Assembly: GCF_023653455.1 (NCBI RefSeq)
Contig: NZ_JAKEDR010000022.1
Coordinates: 1-28,828 of the forward strand
Length of the DNA stretch: 28,828 nt
Source of the DNA: Paraclostridium ghonii
GTDB taxonomy: Bacteria; Bacillota; Clostridia; Peptostreptococcales; Peptostreptococcaceae
Direction of reading: 5' to 3'
Of this stretch, positions 1 to 7,317 are shown one piece after another. The position numbers were made by a program, and so were the translations under genes. The first letter of the stretch is position 1. The number at the start of each line of letters is the position of its first letter. The notes under the pieces were generated by a model. That model did not search any database. It worked only from the letters and a program-made list of their open reading frames with translations, and was not told where the DNA came from.

Positions 1-6
1 GTATAA

Positions 7-63
7 AATATTAAAAATAAAAAGGGCATTGATTTTATCAATGCCCTTTTTATTTTTAATATT
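7..63. terminator. Bidirectional intrinsic terminator after the cdeC-like gene
   Basis: A perfect 25-bp inverted repeat (7-31 pairs with 39-63) surrounds a 7-base loop. Its GC core is GGGCATTG/CAATGCCC, with A/T tracts on both sides, so it can stop transcription from either strand. It lies 18 bases past the cdeC-like stop codon, so it ends that minus-strand transcript. It may also end a plus-strand gene outside the window. Confidence 0.85.
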
Positions 64-81
64 AGTGTATATATTTTTTAA

Positions 82-1239
82 TTAGCATTTCTTATCATTA
101 TGACAAGGCTCATGTTCTTCACAGTTTCCATTGAATTGAGAAAAATCACAAACATTACCAAATGTGTCTACTAATCTAGGTCTTATTCTTGTAGGTCCAC
201 CCAAAACTACTATTTGTTCTTCTATTAATACACTAACTATATTTTGTAAGCATAATACTAAGTCTATTCCATTAGGAATTTCTAAATCAAAACAAGGTTT
301 ATTATTTATTATTTTTTGAGTTATTATCCCTTTTCCTATACAGTCAACTGTTAATTGAGTTTGGAAATCTTGTCTTAGCGTAAAGCCTCTTCCATCTGCT
401 GGAACTACTAAATCACTTGATAAAGTATTAAAATAGAATACTACATCATTTGATTCATCGCCTTTATGGCATTTACCAACTGGTGTAGCTATAGCTGTAA
501 ACTCAGAACATCCAAATCTACCTGTCAATTCTATTTCTAAATCTTTAACCATTACATTTAAACCTTTTTGTTTGTACATTACATTTTGTCCCAGACACTT
601 CTCATTGCAGCATCTATTTAACTGACCACATACATTGTATTCAAATATTGTTTTGCATTTTTTACCATGTTTATCAACTTCATCAATACTTAAATTTTCT
701 AAAGATGTTGTTCCTGGATTAATTTTTATACTTGAATAGTTTATACATACCTTTTCTATAGTCGCATTAGTTTGAGTTGCATTTGGTAATGGCCCACGTA
801 AGCTACCTAATTCATAGTCGAAGTTTAAATCTTCTCCATTTGCCACTTTACCATCTGTAAATACTCTAAACATTATAGTATCGTATATTCTGTTAGTTTC
901 TATTGGATACAATACTGCTTGTGATGTTGAAAATTTTGGTGGTATTAAAGGATGACTACACTCTTCTGGACAAGGGTTTGGGAAGCAATTGTCTGTACAA
1001 TCTTCATCTTTACAATCACAGCATCCTGGGTTGCATCCACAATTATGGTGGTTGCAATCATTATTGCAATCACATGGTACATATGGGTGACATTGCGGTT
1101 TGCATCCATTTGAGTTACATGATCTTAGTTCCTCTTCTACTTCATTCGTTTCTATATAGCTTCTTCCTGATTCTATATTTTGATTAGGCTGTATTATTCT
1201 TTTGCTAACTACTTTTTTAGATCTCATTAAATCCTTCAT
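82..1239 (-). CDS. cdeC: CdeC-like cysteine-rich exosporium morphogenetic protein
   Basis: The 385-residue protein has a basic N-terminus (RSKK, SKR), then a very cysteine-rich segment with 15 Cys in residues 41-94, mixed with His, Asn and Pro. A folded-looking region of about 290 residues follows, with scattered Cys. I recognise the C. difficile CdeC pattern from memory: NRI-D, ATIEK-C, LRQ-FQT-LTVDCIGK, IDLVLCLQ, EEQIVVL and RPRLVDTF-VCDFSQ. Length is also close (CdeC is about 405). In C. difficile CdeC is a mother-cell protein needed for exosporium and coat assembly, and cysteine cross-linking is thought to matter. The NPC-type repeats of C. difficile CdeC are reduced here to about one. 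The ATG at 1239 follows a GGGAGG site 10 bases upstream. A near-consensus sigma-K promoter lies at 1299-1327. The call rests on remembered similarity, not a search. Confidence 0.8.
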   Translation of the reverse strand: MKDLMRSKKVVSKRIIQPNQNIESGRSYIETNEVEEELRSCNSNGCKPQCHPYVPCDCNNDCNHHNCGCNPGCCDCKDEDCTDNCFPNPCPEECSHPLIPPKFSTSQAVLYPIETNRIYDTIMFRVFTDGKVANGEDLNFDYELGSLRGPLPNATQTNATIEKVCINYSSIKINPGTTSLENLSIDEVDKHGKKCKTIFEYNVCGQLNRCCNEKCLGQNVMYKQKGLNVMVKDLEIELTGRFGCSEFTAIATPVGKCHKGDESNDVVFYFNTLSSDLVVPADGRGFTLRQDFQTQLTVDCIGKGIITQKIINNKPCFDLEIPNGIDLVLCLQNIVSVLIEEQIVVLGGPTRIRPRLVDTFGNVCDFSQFNGNCEEHEPCHNDKKC

Positions 1240-1298
1240 TCAGTTTTGGCCTCCCTTTGATTGTCTTATTAAAATGTAGGCTCTTGTTTATGCCTAAT

Positions 1299-1327
1299 TA
1301 ATAATATGCATGTATTTTGCTAATTGT
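1299..1327 (-). promoter_or_regulatory. Candidate sigma-K promoter of the cdeC-like gene
   Basis: Read on the minus strand, AC at 1327-1326 is followed by 17 bases and then CATATTATT ending at 1300. This matches the mother-cell sigma-K pattern AC-N16/17-CATANNNTA at all but the last base. It leaves a leader of about 50 bases before the ATG. Late mother-cell expression fits an exosporium protein. Confidence 0.45.
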
Positions 1328-1421
1328 TACTTAATTAGCCTTTTATTAATTAATTCTTATTAGAATAATTTTCTATTGAATTAATATATATTTATAGAAT
1401 ATATATTTTTAGGAGGTAGCT

Positions 1422-2438
1422 ATGGGGTTTTTTAATGAATGTGCCTATGTTGTGAGAAAATCTAATAAAGATATGCTTTTAATAAAAAGTGAAAATGGAC
1501 TGAGCTATAAATATTTTAAAAATAGTGATTTGTTAACTCACTCTGAAAAGATAACACTTATTCCTATTGATTTTTCTAATTATTATTTTGATATAGATTT
1601 AAATGATAGTGTTTATGGTATTTTTGCAGACTCTAAAATAAATATTTTAAAGCTTAATAGTGACAGTAATAAATTTTTAACTATTCATACAATAGATTAT
1701 GACTATGAAAACTATACTATTACATTTCCATATATAAAATTTATAAATAATAAAATACATATATTTTATTATTTAACTAATAAAAACTGTGCTACTAGTA
1801 TCTTATTCCATCATTACAATAATGGTCAACAATGGTTTGAAAATAAAGTAGATTTTATAAACTTGCCTGTTTTAGATAGCTTTACAATCCATTTTAATGA
1901 AAAAATCCCAACTATATTTTATCTTAAAGAAGCTAATGAATTTCCTCAAGTTTTTTGCTCTATATTTAATTTAGATAGCTTATCTTGGAATGAACCTATA
2001 CAAATAACTAATTCTTTAGAAAATAAAATTTACTTATCAATTCTAAAAGATAAACTTAATTTTTACCATATATCATATTGTGAAAGTAATAATTTTAAAT
2101 ATAGTGTTAAATATTTAAACGGTTATCTAAAGAATAATTCTTTTGAAGAACAGATTAATAAATTTATAACTGATGAATCTCTATATTTATATCCTTCTCT
2201 GTTAAAGTATAATTCATCAATATTTATATCATACGTTTATAAGAATGCTTTATATACTACTTATTCAGATGATTTAGGATGTAATTGGAGTGATTTTTAT
2301 GAAGATGAATTTAGCATAAATGATAAATTTATAAGAGCTTATTTTAAATCTAATTATTCATCTGATAAAGATTACATACCTACTAACATATTTATAAGTA
2401 AAGATCCTTTTGGCATATTAGGAAATTTTTACAACTAA
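1422..2438 (+). CDS. Asp-box (BNR-like) repeat protein of unknown function
   Basis: The 338-residue protein starts at an ATG with a strong AGGAGG seven bases upstream. It is rich in Tyr, Phe, Asn and Ile and has no signal peptide or membrane segment. Residues 282-289 (SDDLGCNW) fit the Asp-box SxDxGxxW, a turn that marks beta-propeller blades in sialidases and glycan-binding proteins. A degenerate copy (HYNNGQQW) occurs near residue 130, and strand-like segments recur at roughly even spacing. This suggests a beta-propeller-like fold; I see no sialidase catalytic set, so enzyme activity should not be assumed. It is transcribed divergently from the cdeC-like gene across about 180 bases and ends in a bidirectional terminator. 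A role in the spore surface is only a guess from position. I do not recognise the family by name. Confidence 0.75.
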   Translation: MGFFNECAYVVRKSNKDMLLIKSENGLSYKYFKNSDLLTHSEKITLIPIDFSNYYFDIDLNDSVYGIFADSKINILKLNSDSNKFLTIHTIDYDYENYTITFPYIKFINNKIHIFYYLTNKNCATSILFHHYNNGQQWFENKVDFINLPVLDSFTIHFNEKIPTIFYLKEANEFPQVFCSIFNLDSLSWNEPIQITNSLENKIYLSILKDKLNFYHISYCESNNFKYSVKYLNGYLKNNSFEEQINKFITDESLYLYPSLLKYNSSIFISYVYKNALYTTYSDDLGCNWSDFYEDEFSINDKFIRAYFKSNYSSDKDYIPTNIFISKDPFGILGNFYN

Positions 2439-2445
2439 TTGAAAT

Positions 2446-2480
2446 AAAAAAAGTATTGTGAGAACCACAATACTTTTTTT
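2446..2480. terminator. Bidirectional terminator between the Asp-box gene and 6S RNA
   Basis: The stem GTATTGTG/CACAATAC with a 5-base loop is flanked by seven A on one side and seven T on the other. It can end the plus-strand Asp-box gene and the minus-strand 6S RNA transcript. Confidence 0.85.
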
Positions 2481-2665
2481 ACCCCAAAACACCGATGGCC
2501 CCTTAAATTCATACCCGAGAATCTCCCAGGTGGGTGTACTACTAATAGTTTTTAAAGTCCCCCATAATTATGAAAGGGCATTTTATCCACTATTAGACTT
2601 ATACTCCCGTTAAAACTTTGTCGGTTGAATTTAAATAAGCTCTGTCGTATGTTCCAGGACTTTAT
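2481..2665 (-). ncRNA. ssrS: Probable 6S RNA
   Basis: No reading frame fits this GC-richer stretch. Read on the minus strand it starts AAAGUCCUGGAAC and folds as one long rod about 185 bases long. UCCUGGAACAUACGA pairs with UCGGUGUUUUGGGG (one bulge, several G-U pairs). UUUAAAUUCA pairs with UGAAUUUAAG. Further in, GGG-A-GUAU and CUAAUAGU pair with ACUAUUAG and GUAC-A-CCC. Between these lies an open central region whose 3' side carries a small hairpin (ACCUGGGAGAUUCUCGGGU). A closing stem, central bubble and long apical arm are the hallmark of 6S RNA, which mimics an open promoter and binds sigma-A RNA polymerase. The AAAGUCCU start recalls the Bacillus 6S RNA. A TATAAT box lies 7 bases before the start and a terminator follows. 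I found no tmRNA, RNase P or SRP RNA signatures. Confidence 0.7.
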
Positions 2666-2671
2666 ATTCTT

Positions 2672-2677
2672 ATTATA
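2672..2677 (-). promoter_or_regulatory. -10 box (TATAAT) for the probable 6S RNA
   Basis: A perfect TATAAT on the minus strand ends 7 bases before the proposed RNA start at 2665. The -35 region is poor, so the call rests on the -10 box and its position. Confidence 0.5.
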
Positions 2678-2747
2678 TAATAAATTTCAAAATTTTAAAA
2701 GTAGTTTTCCATAGCAAATTTGTAAAAATTTCTCTTTTTTTCTATTT

Positions 2748-3638
2748 TTATTTATCTATCCTTACATAATCATAGTCTATATAGTCATCTACAGCATAAT
2801 TATCAGTTTCCTTTTCATCTAAAATTTCTTTGAAATCTTCTTCTTCATTCTTTTCCTCATCTTCATTTACATAGTTATATTTATTACTTTTTGCATAATT
2901 ATTTTGTTTATTATCATTTCTTAAAAGACTTCCTAAAAGTTTTAAATTATTTAAGCTTCCTATATTATTTATACTCGCTAGTGAACTTAAACTAAATCCT
3001 GAACTATTTTCTTCTCCTATATCATCTGGTAAAAATAATTCTGCAAATAATTCAATTTTCTTTTTCATATCTATAGCTTTCTCAACAGACTCTTTTTTGC
3101 TTTCTGGAAAAACCTCTATTATCTCTTTAATCATCATATTTTTTTTATCTTCTTCTTCCATACTTCTAAAGAAATCAGATTCATCTTCATCATCTATTAA
3201 GTCAACGTTACTAAGCTTTTTTATCCCCCTTACCAAATCTAATACACTCTCTATTTTTATTAATACTTTTTTTTCATCTTTATCCATGTATTTCTTAGTT
3301 CTAGTTATTATTTCTAAACCTCTATCCAAATCATCATCACTTAGTTCTAACATTTTAATCCCTTTATCAATATCATTAATATTAAAACTAGACATTGGGT
3401 CTATATATTCTGTCTCATCTATAAAATCCTCTTCGTCATCTTCTTCAATATCTTCTTCTTCAATATTTTTAGGTCGCGACTTACTTTTAAGCTTAAGCTT
3501 ATTATTTTTTTTGTGTAAGTTGGACCTCATACTACCAAATTCTTCATTTATATCTATACTGCTATCTTTGTTATCCGACAATGATATATTTCCATTACTT
3601 AAAGCTATCATCCCTAATATAAATAGTAAACTGTTCAC
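2748..3638 (-). CDS. Acidic, mostly helical protein of unknown function (spore locus)
   Basis: From the GTG at 3638 the protein has 296 residues; an in-frame GTG at 3647 would add three. I prefer 3638 because a near-perfect ribosome binding site (TAAGGGGTGA) sits just before it and would overlap the earlier start. The N-terminus has a short hydrophobic stretch (SLLFILGMIAL), too weak to call a signal peptide confidently. A Lys/Arg-rich patch around residues 40-58 is followed by a strongly acidic cluster (about 60-80), helical segments rich in Asp, Glu and Lys, and an acidic tail rich in Asp, Tyr and Asn. I recognise no catalytic motif or family. It faces the lysine-rich CotL-like gene and carries a perfect sigma-K-type promoter, so a late mother-cell spore-envelope role is likely but unproven. 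Confidence 0.7.
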   Translation of the reverse strand: MNSLLFILGMIALSNGNISLSDNKDSSIDINEEFGSMRSNLHKKNNKLKLKSKSRPKNIEEEDIEEDDEEDFIDETEYIDPMSSFNINDIDKGIKMLELSDDDLDRGLEIITRTKKYMDKDEKKVLIKIESVLDLVRGIKKLSNVDLIDDEDESDFFRSMEEEDKKNMMIKEIIEVFPESKKESVEKAIDMKKKIELFAELFLPDDIGEENSSGFSLSSLASINNIGSLNNLKLLGSLLRNDNKQNNYAKSNKYNYVNEDEEKNEEEDFKEILDEKETDNYAVDDYIDYDYVRIDK

Positions 3639-3674
3639 CTTTGTCACCCCTTACTATATACTACTCCTAATATA

Positions 3675-3702
3675 TAAACTATGTTTTATTTACTATTATT
3701 GT
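3675..3702 (-). promoter_or_regulatory. Sigma-K promoter of the acidic-protein gene
   Basis: On the minus strand AC at 3702-3701, exactly 17 bases, then CATAGTTTA (3683-3675) match AC-N16/17-CATANNNTA at every fixed base. The leader to the GTG start would be about 30 bases. Confidence 0.6.
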
Positions 3703-3774
3703 TACTTTTTTTATAAATTCGCATATATATTATTTATAGGTATTTTTTATTTTTTATTTTTTCATATTATTAAT

Positions 3775-3783
3775 CATAATTTA
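3775..3783 (+). promoter_or_regulatory. Sigma-E/K-type -10 element before the cotL-like gene
   Basis: CATAATTTA fits the CATANNNTA -10 box used by mother-cell sigma factors, with a leader of about 60 bases to the cotL-like ATG. No clear AC element stands 16-17 bases upstream, so the assignment is weak. From memory, cotL of C. difficile depends on both sigma-E and sigma-K. Confidence 0.3.
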
Positions 3784-3849
3784 TCTAATACTTCTATATA
3801 TAAATAATATGAATGTAGTTAAATATATATTATTGAAAGAGGTGCTTTT

Positions 3850-4299
3850 ATGAAAAAAATAGACAAAGAGGCTATGGAAAAATTTGCAAAGGAAAAAAAT
3901 ATTGATAAAAATAAAATTGAAGAAATAGCAGATGGTTATAAAGATAAATCTGAGGATGAACTTATGGATGAACTTATTAAAATAGGCAAAACTCTTCAAG
4001 GTAAAGAAGAAGTAGTTGACAAGTTTAAAACTTTTTTAGATGAAAATCAAAGAAAGAAAATAGATAATATAATGACTAAAATATCTGCAGCTGAATCTAA
4101 AGATAAAATAAACAGCAAGAAATCTAAAAAGTCTAAGTCATCAGATCAACCAAGTAAAGATTCTAAAAACTCTAAATCAGGTAAATCTGATAATAAGAAA
4201 AAGTCTAAAACAGGTAAATCTGAAAAATCAAAAGAAGAAAGCAGTCCAAGTAAAAAGATTAAAAAAATTGTTAAAAAAGTTAAAAAGCAAGATGAATAA
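3850..4299 (+). CDS. cotL: CotL-like lysine-rich spore coat morphogenetic protein
   Basis: The 149-residue protein has two parts. Residues 1-80 are a charged, helical region with alternating Lys and Glu/Asp. Residues 83-149 are a disordered-looking tail made almost only of Lys, Ser, Asp and Asn, with SKKSKKSK-type and GKS-type short repeats and a very basic end. C. difficile CotL is a lysine-rich morphogenetic coat protein encoded next to ccpA and close to cdeC; composition and neighbourhood both fit. Low-complexity Lys/Ser sequence makes homology by eye weak, so a histone-like or other basic protein remains possible, though gene context argues against it. The ATG follows GAGGTG at a normal distance. 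The gene converges on fchA and shares a bidirectional terminator with it. Confidence 0.65.
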   Translation: MKKIDKEAMEKFAKEKNIDKNKIEEIADGYKDKSEDELMDELIKIGKTLQGKEEVVDKFKTFLDENQRKKIDNIMTKISAAESKDKINSKKSKKSKSSDQPSKDSKNSKSGKSDNKKKSKTGKSEKSKEESSPSKKIKKIVKKVKKQDE

Positions 4300-4307
4300 T
4301 TAAGACA

Positions 4308-4343
4308 TAAAAAAATGTAACCTAATTAGGTTACATTTTTTTT
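4308..4343. terminator. Bidirectional terminator shared by cotL-like gene and hut operon
   Basis: AAAAAATGTAACC pairs with GGTTACATTTTTT around a TAATTA loop. The hairpin ends the plus-strand cotL-like gene and the minus-strand hut operon, and it touches the fchA stop codon. Confidence 0.85.
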
Positions 4344-4995
4344 ATGCTTTAATTGGATTTAACTCCCTGTGTATATTCCCTATTATTTCATCTTTTATTT
4401 CATTGGCTCTAGTTAATATACTATTGCAGTTTTTAGTATATTCACTTACCATAGATTCATTATCAAGTCCAAGTAAATTCACTTTAACATTAAGTATAGC
4501 GCCTTCTATTCCTGAATATATAAGAAGTGTTCCAACGCCTATATCTGTAATTGCATTTTGATTTCCATACTTAGCAATATGACTTAAGAGCTCTAATGAT
4601 TCTAAAGATATAGATGCTGTTTTAAAAGGTACTTCTATAGAAAATTCAGTTGCATATTTAATAGCTTCTTTTCTATATTTTTTTTCTTCATCTGTTTCTT
4701 TAGGCATTTTTAATGCTTTCATATATGCATCAAATGATTCAGTGTCTTTGTCAACTAGTAGTAATAATTCTTCTCTTATATCTCCTAATTTATTGAATCT
4801 TTCTGTAAATTCTTTTCTTATATCTTCATCTAAGTTTTCATATTTTTTCTTTCCAAAACTTAAATTAGCCATCATTCTAGCTAAACTTACACCTATATTT
4901 GATGCTAGTGCTGAAACAGACCCTCCACCTGGAGCAGGAGAGTTTGAATCTACTTCTTTTGAAAAATCTTCTATTGTCATTTCAACTAACTTCAT
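4342..4995 (-). CDS. fchA: Formimidoyltetrahydrofolate cyclodeaminase
   Basis: This 217-residue cytoplasmic enzyme converts 5-formimino-tetrahydrofolate to 5,10-methenyl-tetrahydrofolate and ammonia, the last step in recovering the one-carbon unit from histidine. The family mark SPAPGGGSVSAL is at residues 19-30, followed by a mostly helical body that includes a second conserved stretch, AITDIGVGTLL, typical of the cyclodeaminase domain. In animals this domain is fused to the formiminotransferase; here the two are separate genes of one operon. The ATG follows a strong AAGGAGG site. It is the last gene, 33 bases after hutI, and its stop lies in the shared terminator. Length is normal for the stand-alone bacterial form. 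Confidence 0.93.
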   Translation of the reverse strand: MKLVEMTIEDFSKEVDSNSPAPGGGSVSALASNIGVSLARMMANLSFGKKKYENLDEDIRKEFTERFNKLGDIREELLLLVDKDTESFDAYMKALKMPKETDEEKKYRKEAIKYATEFSIEVPFKTASISLESLELLSHIAKYGNQNAITDIGVGTLLIYSGIEGAILNVKVNLLGLDNESMVSEYTKNCNSILTRANEIKDEIIGNIHRELNPIKA

Positions 4996-5028
4996 GTTTA
5001 AATCCTCCTTAAAGGTTTTTTCTAATAA

Positions 5029-6315
5029 CTAATTCGAAATACATTCCTGTTCTCTATTTACTATATTCTTATTATTTACAACAAGCTCTCCATCTTTATA
5101 AACGCAATCAGTATGATTTATACCAAAGTGATACATTAAATACTCAACATTTGGTGCATCAAAGATTACTAAATCAGCTTTTTTACCTACTTCAATAGAT
5201 CCTATCTCATTTTGTCTATCTATTGCACAAGCAGCATTTATAGTAACTGCACTTAAAACTTCATTCGGAGTCATTTTAAGACCTAGACATCCTAACTGCA
5301 TAACAAATTGTAAATTTTCACTTGGACAACTACCTGGGTTGTAGTCACTAGATAAAGATATCGCTACACCAGAATCTATCATTTTTCTAGCATTAGCATA
5401 ATTTTTATTTAAATTAAAAGACGTTCCTGGAAGTATATTTGCAATTACACCGTTTTTAGCCATTGATGTTATACCTTCATCACTAGCTGCCATTAAGTGA
5501 TCTGCTGATATACATCCTACTTCAGCTGATAGCTCTGCTCCACCTAAAGATACTATTTCATCTGCATGTATTTTCAACTTATATCCTAATTCTTTTGCTT
5601 TTATAAATATTTTCCTAGTTTGTTCTATATCAAATACTGCATCCTCGCAAAATACATCGCAAAATTCCGCCAAGTTAAGTTCTTTAACTTTTGGCATCAT
5701 TTCATTCATCAATATTTCAATAAATTCATCTGAGTTATCCTTATATTCAACAGGAATAGCATGAGCTCCTAAAAATGTGCTAACTAAATCTATAGGATGA
5801 TTTTCACTTAACTTACTTGCTACTTTTAATTGTTTTATTTCTGTATCTAATTCTAACCCATATCCACTTTTAGCTTCTACTGTAGTTACCCCTAATTCTA
5901 GCATTCTATCCAAGCTTTTATGAGCTTTATCATATAGTTCTTTAAATGTAGATTTTTTAGTACTTTTTACAGTACTTAGTATTCCACCACCACTTTTTAG
6001 TATTTCTAAGTAAGGAACTCCTGCAAGCTTTTTAGCAAACTCATTTTCTCTACTTCCTCCATGGACTAAATGTGTATGTGCATCTATAAGTCCTGGTGTT
6101 ACTAATTTACCACCTGCATCTTTAATTTCTGTATTTGCATTTAATAAATGTTTATAGTTATCTCCTACTCCAATATCATAAAACTTTCCATCTTTTATAG
6201 CAATATATGCATTTTCTATTATCTCTATTTCATCCATAGCTTTGCCTATGAAAGGGGTATTCCCTTTCATAGTAGCTAGTTTACCTATATTTTTTATAAT
6301 TAAGTCAGCAATCAT
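5029..6315 (-). CDS. hutI: Imidazolonepropionase
   Basis: The 428-residue metal-dependent amidohydrolase hydrolyses 4-imidazolone-5-propionate to N-formimino-L-glutamate, step three of histidine breakdown. Visible family features are the metal-binding DAHTHLVHGG (His80 and His82), a KSGYGL segment, FLGAHAIP, the later metal ligands in HADE and ADHL, and SSDYNPGSCP near the C-terminus with the metal-binding Asp. Length is normal. It starts five bases after the ftcD stop codon with GGAG just upstream, so it is likely translated together with ftcD. Only the order within the operon differs from Bacillus, where hutI sits with hutG; no hutG (formiminoglutamase) is seen, since the transferase route replaces it. 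Confidence 0.96.
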   Translation of the reverse strand: MIADLIIKNIGKLATMKGNTPFIGKAMDEIEIIENAYIAIKDGKFYDIGVGDNYKHLLNANTEIKDAGGKLVTPGLIDAHTHLVHGGSRENEFAKKLAGVPYLEILKSGGGILSTVKSTKKSTFKELYDKAHKSLDRMLELGVTTVEAKSGYGLELDTEIKQLKVASKLSENHPIDLVSTFLGAHAIPVEYKDNSDEFIEILMNEMMPKVKELNLAEFCDVFCEDAVFDIEQTRKIFIKAKELGYKLKIHADEIVSLGGAELSAEVGCISADHLMAASDEGITSMAKNGVIANILPGTSFNLNKNYANARKMIDSGVAISLSSDYNPGSCPSENLQFVMQLGCLGLKMTPNEVLSAVTINAACAIDRQNEIGSIEVGKKADLVIFDAPNVEYLMYHFGINHTDCVYKDGELVVNNKNIVNREQECISN

Positions 6316-6320
6316 ATCTT

Positions 6321-7214
6321 CTACTCCATTAAACTAGTCTCTAGAACTTTATCTAAAGAGAAATTTTCAAGCCCTAAATAATAAGAAGCACAATCTACTA
6401 AAGCCTCCATAGGACAAAGCCCTACTATTTCGCTTCCCATCACATTAACTCCATATCTTTTAGCTTCCATTTTTACAGCTTCAAAAGCTCTATACATTGC
6501 AGTTTTTGTATAGTCTGTTAAATTCATAGTAACTTGAGTTATCCCTCTTTCTGGAATCTCTACTGGACCTGCTTTTATAAATCTATATCCTCCACTAGAC
6601 TGTCTTATAGTTTTTGCTATATTTGATGCTATTTCTATATTTGGAGTATCTAAATTTATATTATAAGCTATTAAAGGCTTTCTTGCCCCTATTGCTATAG
6701 CTCCTGCATTAGGATGTTTTTTAGCTTGTCCAAAATCTGGTGCCCAGTTAGGATCTTCAAATTTCGCATCTAATCCTTCATATTCACCTTTTCTTACTTT
6801 AGCTAAGTTTTCTCTTTCAGGTTTTGATGCTGCAGATTCATATAAAAATACTGGTATATCATACAGTTTCGCAACTTCTTCACCTAGTTCTTTTGCAAGT
6901 TCTACAGCTTCATCCATAGACATTCCTTTTATAGGTATAAACGGACAAACATCTGTAGCTCCAAATCTTGAATGTTGCCCTTTGTGAGTATTCATATCTA
7001 TAACATCTTTCGCTACTCCTATAGCTTCTAACACTGCATTTTTAACGGCCTTAGGCTCTCCTATAACAGTAACTACAACTCTATTGTAATCTTTATCTGC
7101 TTCATAATTTAAAAGCTTAACTCCTTCTTTACCTCTAAGTGGTGATATTATCTTTTCAATTTTTTCTAAATCTCTACCTTCACTAAAATTAGGTACACAT
7201 TGTACTATAGCCAT
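6321..7214 (-). CDS. ftcD: Glutamate formimidoyltransferase
   Basis: The 297-residue enzyme moves the formimino group from N-formimino-L-glutamate to tetrahydrofolate, giving glutamate and 5-formimino-tetrahydrofolate for FchA. It begins with CVPNFSEGRD, typical of the family, and carries HKGQHSRFGATDVCPF at residues 77-92. His81 there corresponds to the catalytic His82 of the mammalian enzyme by my count. The length equals the two transferase subdomains alone, without a fused cyclodeaminase. The ATG follows AGGGGG. A 100-base gap with a long hairpin (7262-7311) separates it from hutU, the only large gap inside the operon, which may set a different expression level for the folate-linked genes. 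Confidence 0.95.
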   Translation of the reverse strand: MAIVQCVPNFSEGRDLEKIEKIISPLRGKEGVKLLNYEADKDYNRVVVTVIGEPKAVKNAVLEAIGVAKDVIDMNTHKGQHSRFGATDVCPFIPIKGMSMDEAVELAKELGEEVAKLYDIPVFLYESAASKPERENLAKVRKGEYEGLDAKFEDPNWAPDFGQAKKHPNAGAIAIGARKPLIAYNINLDTPNIEIASNIAKTIRQSSGGYRFIKAGPVEIPERGITQVTMNLTDYTKTAMYRAFEAVKMEAKRYGVNVMGSEIVGLCPMEALVDCASYYLGLENFSLDKVLETSLME

Positions 7215-7261
7215 ATTAATTTTCCCCCTATGTTCTAATTTTGATAATTATGGTTATTTAT

Positions 7262-7311
7262 AAATTTTAAACTACTACGTTAATACTATAACCGCAGTAG
7301 TTTAAAAATTT
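7262..7311. repeat. Inverted repeat between hutU and ftcD
   Basis: AAATTTTAAACTACT (7262-7276) pairs with AGTAGTTTAAAAATTT (7296-7311) with one extra A, around a 19-base loop. There is no proper T-tract on the minus strand after it, so it is more likely an RNA processing or stability element than a full terminator. Confidence 0.7.
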
Positions 7312-7317
7312 AATCTA

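Noticed and set aside
1376..1405. Sigma-A promoter TTGAAT-18-TATATA for the Asp-box gene
   Set aside because: The start point would fall on the ribosome binding site, so it is unlikely to be the real promoter.
2481..2665. tmRNA, RNase P RNA, SRP RNA or a riboswitch instead of 6S RNA
   Set aside because: No tag-peptide frame or CCA end, no RNase P core, no SRP GGAAG loop, and no downstream gene in the sense direction for a riboswitch; the rod-with-bubble fold fits 6S best.
3097..3807. 236-residue plus-strand frame opposite the acidic-protein gene
   Set aside because: Its Ser/Leu/Ile-rich sequence is the antisense image of acidic codons; it has no ribosome binding site.
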